A DNA stretch of 64,000 bases from Rhodococcus sp. 06-235-1A (GTDB taxonomy: Bacteria; Actinomycetota; Actinomycetes; Mycobacteriales; Mycobacteriaceae). The stretch covers positions 1-64,000 of the forward strand of contig NZ_NOYI01000013.1 of assembly GCF_002258785.1 (NCBI RefSeq). Direction: 5' to 3'. Numbering within the stretch: the first letter of the stretch is position 1; the number at the start of each line of letters is the position of its first letter. Both the position numbers and the translations under genes were made by a program. Below, in pieces: positions 28,930-39,800 of the stretch. The notes under the pieces are model-generated. The model was not told where the DNA came from and did no database searches. It saw only the letters and a list, made by a program, of their open reading frames with translations.

Positions 28930-29721
28930 GTGGCATCGAAAAAAGACGTCCCCTTCGACCCCGCGCGAACACTCGGGCTGCTGTGGCGAGTGGGTGCGAA
29001 GCCGAGTCGAACAGGGCTGAGCGTGGACGGGATCGTCGACGCCGCCATCGAGCTGGCCGACGCGCAAGGCCTCGGCTCCGTGTCGATGCGCAACGTGGCC
29101 GAGCATCTCGGTGTAGGCGCAATGTCGCTCTACACGCACGTGCCCGGTCGAGAAGAGTTGGCCGATCTGATGATCGATCGATCCCTCGCGGGCCTCTACG
29201 CGCATGTCGACGAGCCGTCTTCCGTTCCCGGCGGTTGGCGTCCCGCTCTGCGATTCGTGGCCGAGCGCAATTGGGCTCTCTACCAACGGCATTCGTGGCT
29301 ACTCGATGCGGACGGGGCGCGGCCGGTGCTGGGTCCGCACACCAACGACAAATACGAGGCCGAACTACGCCCGTTGGTCGACACCGGTCTGAGCGACATC
29401 GAGATCGACTCCGTCCTCACACTGGTACTCACGCATGTCTCCGGTACCGCCCGCGCCCTCGCCGGCGTCACGCGGGTGAAGGAGCAGTCGGGCATGACAG
29501 ACGCTCAGTGGTGGGCGGCCACTGCACCGATCATCGAACGGGTGATGGACCGTGAGCGCTTTCCGGTCTCGTCGCGGGTCGGGACCGCAGCGGCGGCGTC
29601 GTACGACGCCGCCAGCGACCCCGTGCACGCCTACCGGTTCGGGTTGGAGTGCATTCTGGACGGAGTGGAAGCGCTGATGTCTCGCACTCATCCCGCCGAC
29701 CGGAGCGCTGCCTCGGAGTGA
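28930..29721 (+). CDS. TetR-family transcriptional regulator
   Basis: 263 aa from GTG 28930 (MASKKDVPFD); a TTG one codon earlier is possible. The helix-turn-helix lies around residues 38-80 (IVDAAIELADAQGLGSVSMRNVAEHLGVGAMSLYTHV), followed by a TetR C-terminal ligand domain of the type common in Actinobacteria. It is divergent from the DrrAB-like genes and probably represses them and itself. Its 3' end overlaps the convergent next gene by 34 bp. Confidence 0.9.
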   Translation: MASKKDVPFDPARTLGLLWRVGAKPSRTGLSVDGIVDAAIELADAQGLGSVSMRNVAEHLGVGAMSLYTHVPGREELADLMIDRSLAGLYAHVDEPSSVPGGWRPALRFVAERNWALYQRHSWLLDADGARPVLGPHTNDKYEAELRPLVDTGLSDIEIDSVLTLVLTHVSGTARALAGVTRVKEQSGMTDAQWWAATAPIIERVMDRERFPVSSRVGTAAAASYDAASDPVHAYRFGLECILDGVEALMSRTHPADRSAASE

Positions 29722-30419
29722 CGCTGCTCGGGCCTGCGCACCTTGTGCTGGTAACGCCAGATCGCATGCTCGAGCGAGGCGAGATCGGTGCCCAGTGCAT
29801 CGGCCGCGGCCTCGAGGACGGCAGGAAAGTGGTCGGCGGCGATGTCGGCGGCCAGATCCTGGTGCAGTGGTTCGAGCGCGTCGACGACGAACGAACGAAG
29901 GTGCTCGGTCGCCTTGTCGGTGCGTACGCCGAGGTGCATCAGCAGGCACTCCCAGGTGGTCTCGCCGAGGCCAGGGATCGCACGGAACGCATCGAATTGC
30001 TCCTTCGTGTGCTGCTCGAAGTCGCTCGAACAGCTCAACCCCACCGAGATCAGCGTCTGTGCCGCCACGACTGCGGCTGCTGCCTTGGTTCGACTGTTGC
30101 CCGGTACGAACTGACGGTTGGACAGAATCTCGACGAGCACATCCGGATCCGAGGTCAGTTCTGCGAGTGTTGTCAAGTCGTCGAGTCGGTTATCGCCGCG
30201 ATGGGTTCGCCATCGTCCGATCACCGCGCGGACCCCGCTCGACGGTCCGCCGTACGGCGCGCGTGCGGAGAAGATTGCGTCGAGCAACGCGACTTCGCTC
30301 TCGCCGCGCCAGCCGGGAGTCCAGTGTGGTGAACGTGATTGTGACGCAACCGATTCGATGTGCAGCAGCACTGCGGCGAGTTCGTCCGACGCGCAAATGT
30401 CTGTTACCGATGAGTACAT
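29688..30419 (-). CDS. Hypothetical protein with helix-hairpin-helix-like segment
   Basis: 243 aa from ATG 30419 (MYSSVTDICA). No assured family. It is mostly helical and cytoplasmic; FRAIPGLGETTWECLLMHLG (about residues 150-170) looks like the helix-hairpin-helix of endonuclease III-type glycosylases, but the catalytic Lys/Asp and iron-sulfur cysteines of that family are not evident. The convergent overlap with the TetR gene is 34 bp. It is divergent from fas, sharing the long promoter region. It could be a nonenzymatic DNA-binding relative of HhH-GPD proteins. Confidence 0.72.
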   Translation of the reverse strand: MYSSVTDICASDELAAVLLHIESVASQSRSPHWTPGWRGESEVALLDAIFSARAPYGGPSSGVRAVIGRWRTHRGDNRLDDLTTLAELTSDPDVLVEILSNRQFVPGNSRTKAAAAVVAAQTLISVGLSCSSDFEQHTKEQFDAFRAIPGLGETTWECLLMHLGVRTDKATEHLRSFVVDALEPLHQDLAADIAADHFPAVLEAAADALGTDLASLEHAIWRYQHKVRRPEQRHSEAALRSAG

Positions 30420-30513
30420 GAATTCCCCCCGAATTCCGGTGACCACTCTCCCGAGGAGTGGTTCGACTGACGAAGCTAGGGGACGCCACCGACAGGGTTG
30501 CCCGAAGCGCTTC

Positions 30514-30529
30514 TGTGCTCGAGATCACA
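30514..30529. promoter_or_regulatory. CRP-like binding site upstream of fas
   Basis: TGTGCTCGAGATCACA matches the actinobacterial CRP/GlxR consensus TGTGA-N6-TCACA except at one position. It lies about 340 bp before the fas start and about 95 bp before the divergent hypothetical gene, so it could serve either. The window also encodes a cAMP cyclase and a cAMP phosphodiesterase. Confidence 0.5.
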
Positions 30530-30551
30530 TCACGAAAAGATAACGAAAAAT

Positions 30552-30706
30552 GCGAGGGTTTCCTCATGTTCTGCGCACCGAGGCGATCCTCTCGCCAGCA
30601 TGAATGTGGGTTACCGACGAGTTGGGTAAACAAAAGGTAATACCGCTCGATGGAGCGTACTCGCTGGTAGCACTCGGACGTCCGAGCAAACCTGAGGATT
30701 TCCTCA
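30552..30706. promoter_or_regulatory. Palindrome cluster in the fas promoter region
   Basis: The 435-bp gap 30420-30854 before fas is locally AT-richer. It holds GCGAGGGTTTCCTCATG (30552-30568) and the near copy TGAGGATTTCCTCATG (30693-30708), whose arms TGAGGA/TCCTCA are perfect, plus a perfect 14-bp palindrome CTCGGACGTCCGAG at 30673-30686. Mycobacterial fas is controlled by FasR through inverted repeats in its promoter, so these are candidate operators; I do not recall the FasR sequence well enough to match it. Confidence 0.55.
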
Positions 30707-30854
30707 TGATTTTGTGTCAATCTTGAGCAGCGCGGAGAGACCTGTCGACGAGGACGGACTCACTGCTTCTGCCGCGAAAGCCCACGACGCACTCGGGCAG
30801 CCATCACAGCGAGCGCCCCGACCCCCGAGGCGCCCACGAGAGGAATCTTCAGCC

Positions 30855-33800
30855 TTGACGATCAACGAGAGCACACCATCACACGGACGCGGCACGCGGA
30901 GCAACGGCAACGCAGGCAAATCCCCTAGAAGCAATGGCGGCTCTCGGACTCTGGCAGATCGTTTCGCCGCCGGCGAGCCCTATGCCTTGGCATTCGGTGG
31001 TCAGGGTGCACCGTGGCTCAGCTCTCTCGAAGAATTGGCCCGCGATTCCGCGCTCGAGCCCGAACTCACCGATCTCGTCAACGAGGCTGCCGCAGTACTC
31101 GCGCCCGTCTCCGACGAGCTACTGGTCGTCCGCTCCGTCGGGTTCGACCCCATCGGCTGGATGCTCGAGCAGGATCTCGCCGACGACGACACCGCCGGCT
31201 CGTACGGACCGTCCGAGGCCGCACTGACCTCCGCTGCCGTATCGCTCCCCGGAGTGTTCCTCACCCAGGTAGCAGCACTGCGTGCACTGAAGCTGCAGGG
31301 ACTAGATCCCTCCCAGACCCCGCCCGTCAAGGTGGTCGGTCACTCGCAGGGGCTCATCGCAGCCGAGTCCGTTGCTGCCGACGGTGCGCAGGACGCGAAC
31401 TTCCTTGCGATCGCCCAACTGGTCGGTGCAGCAGCAGGTCTCGTCGGCCGCCGCCGCGGCATCATCGGTGCCGGAGACCGTGCACCGATGGTGTCGGTGG
31501 CCAACGTCGAACCCGAACGCCTGCAGGCGATCATCGCCGACCTCGTGATCGACGGCGCACCGGAGCGATCCGCCGCCCTCGCCATCCGCAACGGTCGCCG
31601 TCGCGTCGTGCTCTCGGGACCGCCGGCCCAGCTGGCCCGTGTGCAGGAGAAGTGCGAGCAGATCGCTGCCGAGGAAGAGCGTGAGCGCGACGCCAAGAAG
31701 CGTGGCGGAGCCGTGTTTGCTCCGGTCTTCGAGCAGCTTCCGGTCGAAATCGGTTTCCATCACCCCGCCCTGGCAGACGCTGTCGAACTCGTCAGTGCCT
31801 GGGCTCAGCGCTGTGGACTCGACGTCGAACTTGCTCGCGACCTCGCCCAGAAGATTCTCGTGGACTCCGTGGATTGGGTCGACGCCATCGACGGCGTTGT
31901 CGACGCCGGTGCCGACTGGATCCTCGATCTCGGTCCGGGTGACCTCCTCACCCGCATGACCACTCCGGCACTGCGTGGACAGGGCGTGGGCATCATCGCC
32001 GCGTCCTCGCGTGGCGGCCACCGCAATCTCCTCACGCCGGGAGCTGCTCCCGAGGTGCAGCCCGCATGGTCCGCGTTCGCGCCGAAGCCGGTCACGTTGC
32101 CCGACGGCCGCGTCGTGGTCGAGACCTCCTTCACCAAGATGACCGGACGTTCTCCGATCCTTCTCGCCGGCATGACGCCGACGACGGTCGACGCGAAGAT
32201 CGTTGCCGCAGCGGCCAATGCAGGCCACTGGGCCGAGCTCGCCGGCGGCGGCCAGGTCACCGAGGACATCTTCACCGATCGCGTCGCCGAGCTCTCCACG
32301 CTCTTGGAGCCCGGCCGCGCCATCCAGTTCAACTCGCTCTTCCTCGATCCGTACCTGTGGAAGTTGCAGCTCGGCGGCCGCCGCATCGTGCAGCGCGCTC
32401 GCGCCGCGGGTGCCGCCATCGACGGCGTCGTCGTCACCGCAGGCATCCCCGAGCTCGACGAGGCAGTCGCTCTCATCGAAGAGTTGTCCGAGGCCGGCAT
32501 CAGCTACGTCTCGTTCAAGCCCGGCACGGTCGCGCAGATTCGCGCTGTCATCCGCATCGCCAACGAGGTGCCGTCCTACCAGGTCAACGTCCACATCGAA
32601 GGTGGTCGCGCAGGCGGACACCACTCGTGGGAGGACCTCGACGACCTGCTGCTGACCACGTACGCAGAGTTGCGGTCGCGGCCCAACCTCGTCATCTGTG
32701 TCGGCGGCGGTATCGGAACCCCCGAGCGCGCAGCGGAATACCTCACCGGCACCTGGTCGGCCGTCTACGGCTACCCCAAGATGCCGCTCGACGGAATCCT
32801 CGTCGGAACCGCAGCCATGGCCACCCTCGAAGCCACCACGGCACCCGAGGTCAAGCAGCTTCTGGTCGATACACCGGGAACTCCCGACTGGGTCGGTGCC
32901 GGAACCGCCAACGGCGGAATGGCTTCGGGCCGTAGCCAGCTCGGTGCCGACATCCACGAGATCGACAACGCGGCATCGCGTTGCGGTCGACTGCTCGACG
33001 AGGTCGCAGGCAACGCCGACGCCGTGGCCGAGCGTCGCGACGAGATCATCGCCGCACTCGACGGCACCGCAAAGCCGTTCTTCGGTGACGTCGCCGAGAT
33101 GACCTACCAGCAGTGGCTCGTTCGCTACCTGGACCTGGCCATCGGCACCGACTCGCGCAGCGAGTTCGATTGCGGCGGAGAGTTCACGGACGCCGTGTCC
33201 GAGGCCCGCGAATCGGTCTGGCTCGACATCACGTGGCGCACCCGCTTCCTGGAGATGTTGCAGCGCGCCGAGGCTCGTCTGCACCCGGTCGATCGTGGAC
33301 CCATCCCCACCCTGTTCGCCGACGCCGAGGTTCTCGAACGTCCGCGTGCAGCACTGAAGTCGCTGCTGGCACAGTTCCCCGACGCCGCCGACGTGGTGCT
33401 GCACCCGGCCGACATCACCTTCTTCACCTCGCTGTGCCGCATGCCCGGCAAGCCGGTCAACTTCGTCCCCGTCGTCGACGGCGACGTGCGCCGCTGGTGG
33501 CGCAGTGACTCGCTGTGGCAGGCACACGACGCTCGCTACTCCGCCGATCAGGTCTGCATCATCCCCGGAACCGTTGCCGTTGCCGGCATCACCCGCGTGG
33601 ACGAGCCGGTCGGCGAACTGCTGAACCGGTTCGAGAAGGCCACTGCGGACCAGCTTCTCGCCGAGGGCGTCGAGCCGTCGGCCATCGCCAGCCGTCGACA
33701 CGCCGAGATTGCACCCGGACTGCTGGGCATCGTGCTGGCAGCTCCCGACGTCACCTGGGCTTCGCGTATGACGCAGAACCCCGTTGCGCGCCTGGGTGAT

Positions 33801-36800
33801 CCGGCCGAGTGGACCGTCGATTCCGATTCGGTCGCCTCGCATCCGCAGACCGGCTCCTCGCTGACCGTGCTCGATGCCGAGCACGTGGAGCTGCTGGTTC
33901 CACTCGCTCCGGGCAAGGAAGTACGCATCCGTCTGACGGTGCCCGCTTCCACGATCGACGGCGGCGCTCCCGTCGTGACCGCGCAGGACGCCCAGCAGGC
34001 CATGTCGGCTCTGCTCGGAGTTGCTGCAGGTCAGGAACTTCCGGCCGTCAAGAGCGGTGTCGCACGGCTGAACATCGCGTGGATCCCCGATCTGATCGCC
34101 GACCACGCAGGCGTTACCGGATCCGGACTCCCGGACACGCTCACCGTCAGCGGCAAGGCCGTTCCCGACGTCCTCGTCGGTGCCTGCTGGCCGGCCGTCT
34201 TCGCCGTCCTGGGTGCCACCCGAAACGCCGATGGCATCGACGTCATCGAGGGCATGCTCGACCTGGTGCACCTCGATCACAGCGTCAACCTGGTCGGTGA
34301 ATTGCCCACCGACACCTCCATTCTCGTGGTCAAGGCCGCAGCCGGAGAGGTGCTCGACACCGACCTCGGCCGCGTCGTCGAGGTCACCGTCGAGATCGGT
34401 GCCATGCTCGGCGAGGGTCTCGATGCCCCTTCCGTCGCAACTCTGGTGGAGCGCTTCGCGATTCGTGGACGCACCGGTAAGGGCGAGCTGTCAGATCCGG
34501 CTCGCGCCGGCGGATCCCTCAGCGCCGACGCCAAGGACACCCCGCGTCGTCGCCGTCGTCAGGCCACCATCGTGGCCCCGCGCAACATGGCTGCGTTCGC
34601 TCAGGTCTCGGGCGACCACAACCCGATTCACACCTCGGACGCCGCGGCATTGCTCGCCGGTCTCGGCAGCCCCATCGTGCACGGCATGTGGCTCTCGGCA
34701 GCTGCCCAGCAGACCGTCACCTCAGTCGACCACGCGGACACCAAGACTCCGCCGCGTCGCCTCACTGCATGGACCGCACGCTTCCTCGGCATGGTCCGCC
34801 CGGGAGCCGAGATCGACGTTCGCGTCGACCGCACCGGATTCGATCAGGGTGCCGAGCTCGTCGAGGTGTCCTGCCGTGTCGCAGGCGAGCTCGTCATGGT
34901 CGCCACTGCTCGCACCGCAGCGCCGAAGACCGTCTACGCCTTCCCCGGCCAGGGCATCCAGCGCCCGGGTATGGGACTGGACGCACGGGCTCGGTCGAAG
35001 GCCGCTCGTGAGGTGTGGGAGCGTGCCGACAAGCACACCCGCAGCGCGCTCGGATTCTCGATTCTCGCTGTGGTGCGCGACAACCCGACAACCCTCAAGG
35101 CGCGCGGCGTCACGCACAAGCACCCCGACGGTGTGCTGCACCTGACCCAGTTCACCCAGGTCGCGATGGCCGTTCTCGGTGTCGCACAGGTTGCCGAACT
35201 GCGTGAATCCGGCGCGTTCGTGGAGAACTCCATCCTCGCCGGCCACTCGGTGGGCGAGTACAACGCACTTGCCGCTGTCGCCGGTGTCCTCCCGCTCGAA
35301 GCCGTCCTCGAGGTCGTCTTCCAGCGTGGCTCGGCCATGCACGCACTCGTTCCCCGTGACGAGAACGGTCGCAGCGACTACCGCATGGCAGCCATTCGCC
35401 CATCTCAGATCGGCCTGGCCGACGAGGACGTGCAGGGCTTCGTCGCCGGTGTCGCAGCAGAATCCGGTGAATTCCTCGAGATCGTCAACCTCAACCTGCG
35501 CGGTTCGCAGTACGCCATCGCAGGCACGGTCGCCGGCCTCGGCGAGCTCGAGAAGAAGATCGCGATTCGCCGGGCAGAGTTCGGTGGCAAGGCCGCATAC
35601 ATCATGGTCCCGGGCATCGACGTGCCGTTCCACTCCACGGTGCTGCGCCGGGGAGTCGACGACTTCCGCAACCGCCTGCAGACCCTGCTGCCCGAGCAGC
35701 TGGATCCGGCGATCCTGGTGGGGCGCTACATCCCGAACCTGGTGCCCAAGCCGTTCTCGCTCGACCGCGAGTTCGTCCAGGAGATCGCCGATCTGGTGCC
35801 GTCCGAGCCGCTGAACACCGTTCTCGCGGACTTCGATTCGTGGGCCGCACGGCCGAGCGATCTGTGCCGCTTGATCCTGACCGAGCTGCTGGCATGGCAG
35901 TTCGCCAGCCCGGTCCGCTGGATCGAGACCCAGGACTTGCTGTTCGCCGACGAGTCCGACGGCGGCATGGGTGTCGAGCGCTTCGTCGAGATCGGTCTCG
36001 GTGCAACGCCGACCGTCGCCAACCTCGCGTCGCAGACCCTCAAGCTGCCCGGCCGCTTCGGTCACCCGGTAGAGGTGCTCAACCTCGAACGTGAAGCCGC
36101 AATCGTCTACGGCACCGACACCGACCCGGCTCCGGCCGACGAGGACGAGGCAACTCCCGCTCCCGAGGCCGCCGCGGCTCCGGCAGCAACAGCGGCACCC
36201 GCCGCAGCACCCGCTCCGGTCGCGGCACCGTCGGGCGGACCTCGCCCGGACGACATCGCATTCGTTGCTGCCGACGCGACGAAGATCCTCATCGGGCTGT
36301 GGACCAAACTGCAGCTCGATCAGATCGGGCCCGCCGATACCATCGAGGCGCTGTGCGACGGCGTGTCCTCACGCCGCAATCAGCTGCTCGTCGACCTCGG
36401 CTCCGAGCTCTCGCTCGGTGCCATCGACGGCGCGGCCGATGCCGACATGGGCGCGCTCTCGGGCACGGTCAACAAGCTGGCTCGTACCTACAAGCCCTTC
36501 GGCCCGGTGCTGAGTGATTCGATCAACGATCACCTCCGCAAGGTCTTCGGCCCCTCGGGTCGGCGCCCGGCCTCGATCGCCGATCGCGTCAAGAAGACCT
36601 GGGAACTGGGCGACGGCTGGGCGCACCACGTCACCGCCGAGGTAGCCCTCGGTACCCGTGACGGTGCCTCGGTCCGCGGCGGTGCACTCGGCGGCCTGGC
36701 CGACGGCGCTCTCGCCGACGGCAATGCAGTCGACAACGTCATCGATGCGGCAGTAGCTGCGGTGGCCGCACGTCGCGGCGTCGCAGTCTCGATGCCGCAA

Positions 36801-39800
36801 GCAGGCGGTGGAGCCGGCGGGACCGTCGACGCTGCTGCTCTGGGTGAGTTCACCGAGCACATCACCGGCCGCGACGGCGTTCTCGCCTCCGCAGCCCGGT
36901 TGGTGCTCGAACAGCTCGGACTGGCTGATGCACCCAACGCCCTGCTGGCCGAGGATCCCGACGCCGCTCTGGTCGAGCTGGTCTCGGCCGAACTCGGATC
37001 GGACTGGCCTCGCCTGGTCGCTCCCGCATTCGACGCCAAGCGCGCCGTCCTGATCGACGACCGCTGGGCCACCGCTCGTGAGGACCTGGCCCGGCTGTGG
37101 CTCGGTACCGCAGGTGATGTCGCCGTCGAGTCCTTCGCCGGTGCAGGCAATGCCGTTGCAGCTCAAGCACAGTGGTGGAAGGCCAAGGCCGACTACGAGA
37201 ACAAGACCGTGCTCGCCGAGACCTTCGGACGCATCTCCGGCATCGCGGTCGCATCCGAGGACAAGGGCCAGTGGGCCGACGAGGTCGCCGTCGTCACCGG
37301 TGGCAGCAAGGGATCCATCGCAGCAGCGGTGACCGCGAAGCTGCTGGCCGGGGGAGCGACGGTCTTCGTCACCACCTCCAGGCTCGACGACGAGCGCTTG
37401 GGCTTCTACCGCTCGCTCTACCGCGACAACGCACGTAGCGGAGCGTCGCTGTGGGTGGTTCCGGCCAACATCGCGTCGTACACCGACGTCGATGCACTCA
37501 TCGAGTGGATCGGCAGCGACTTCATCGACACTGCCGGTGGCGCAAAGACTCTGGTCAAGGCCGCAACCACGCCGACGATGCTGTTCCCGTTCGCTGCACC
37601 CCGCGTCATGGGCGAGATGTCCGACGCCGGAGCTCGCGCCGAGATGGAAATGCGCGTGCTGCTCTGGTCGGTCGAGCGTCTGATCACCGGACTGGCGAAG
37701 GTCGGCTACGACACCGACATCGACACCCACCTGCACGTGGTGCTTCCGGGATCGCCGAACCGCGGAATGTTCGGTGGCGACGGTGCCTACGGCGAATCGA
37801 AGGCTGCACTCGACGCTGTTGTCGCCAAGTGGGGCTCGGAGAAGAACTGGGCCGAGCGGGTGTCCATCGCCCACGCTCACATCGGCTGGGTGCGCGGCAC
37901 CGGGCTGATGGGTGGCAACGATCCCATCGTCGAGGCCGTCGAGGCCGAAGGCGTTCGCACCTGGTCGACCGAGGAGATGGCGACCGAGCTTCTCGAACTG
38001 TGCATACCTGCCGCTCGTCGTCAGGCTGCGCAGGAGCCGATCGTCGCCGATCTCACGGGCGGCTTGGCCAACACCAAGCTCAACCTCGTCGAGCTCGCTC
38101 GGGACGCCGCTGCGGCCGCGGCCGAGAAGACCGAAGAGACAGTGGACAACTCGGTCATCGCGGCACTGCCCGCACCGCCGCGGCTGTCGACGTCGACCAC
38201 CGCTCCGGCGTGGCCGACACTGGACGTCGACCCGAAGGACCTGGTCGTCATCGTCGGCGCCGGTGAGCTCGGACCGTACGGTTCGGCGCGTACCCGCTTC
38301 GAGATGGAGGTCGACGAGCAGCTTTCTGCCGCAGGCGTTCTCGAACTCGCATGGAACACCGGCCTGATCGCCTGGGAGAACGACCCCAAGCCGGGTTGGT
38401 ACGACATCGAGTCCGGTGACCTGGTGCCCGAGGAGGACATCGCCGACAAGTACCACGACATCGTGGTCGAGAAGTGCGGTATCCGCACCTACGGCGACGA
38501 CGGCGCGATGGTCGGCAACACCGCTCCGCTGATGACCTCGATCTTCCTCGACAACGACCTCACCTTCGTGGTCGGAACCGAGATCGATGCTCGGTCGTTC
38601 GCGGCGGCGGATCCCGAGCACACGCTGATCACGCCGGTCCCGGATTCGAGCGACTGGCAGGTCACCCGCAAGGCGGGCACCGAGATTCGCGTTCCGCGCA
38701 AGATGAAGCTCACCCGCACCGTGGGTGGACAGATTCCGACCGGATTCGATCCCACCAAGTGGGGCATCTCGCCCGACATGGCCAGCTCGGTCGACAGAGT
38801 TGCCCTGTGGAACATCGTCACCACGGTCGACGCGTTCATCTCCTCGGGCTTCAACCCGTCGGAACTGATGCGCTGGGTGCACCCCACGCTGGTCGCCAAC
38901 ACGCAGGGCACCGGTATGGGCGGCATGGAGTCCATGCGCTCGCTGTACATCGACACCCTGCTCGGTGATGCTCGTGCGAACGACATCCTGCAGGAGGCTC
39001 TACCGAACGTCGTTGCTGCGCACGTGGTCCAGTCGTACATCGGTAGCTACGGCGCGATGGTTCACCCCGTTGCCGCCTGCGCCACCGCTGCGGTCTCGGT
39101 CGAGGAAGGCGTCGACAAGATCAAGCTGGGCAAGGCTCAGCTCGTGGTCGCCGGCGGATTCGACGACCTGAGCACCGAAGGCATCATCGGCTTCGGTGAC
39201 ATGTCGGCCACCGCGGACTCGGCAGCGATGTCCGCCAAGGGAATCAGCGATCGACGCTTCTCCCGCGCCAACGACCGCAGGCGTGGTGGATTCGTCGAAT
39301 CGCACGGCGGCGGAACGATTCTGCTCGCACGCGGTGATCTGGCACTCGAGATGGGCCTGCCGGTTCTTGGAGTCGTTGCGTACGCACAGTCGTACGGCGA
39401 CGGAGTGCACACCTCCATCCCGGCTCCGGGACTCGGCGCGCTCAGTGCCGGTCGTGGCGGCAAGGATTCGGCACTTGCGCTCTCGCTCAACGCACTCGGC
39501 GTCAGTGCAGACGACGTGGCCGTGATTTCCAAGCACGACACGTCCACTGCAGCCAACGATCCGAACGAGGCGGAACTGCACACCCGCCTCGCCAAGGCCA
39601 TCGGCCGCTCGGACGGCGCTCCGCTGTTCGTCGTCTCGCAGAAGAGCCTCACCGGACACTCGAAGGGTGGAGCGGCTGCCTGGCAGCTGATCGGCCTGTG
39701 CCAGGTGCTGGCCAACGGCGTCATCCCGCCGAACCGCAGCCTCGACTGCGTCGACGACAAGATGACCGGCTTCGAGCACCTGGTGTGGGCTCGCGAGCCG

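Noticed and set aside
36369..38882. Very long minus-strand open frame antisense to fas
   Set aside because: Shadow of the fas coding frame with low-complexity Asp/Arg/Gly-rich translation and no recognisable domain.
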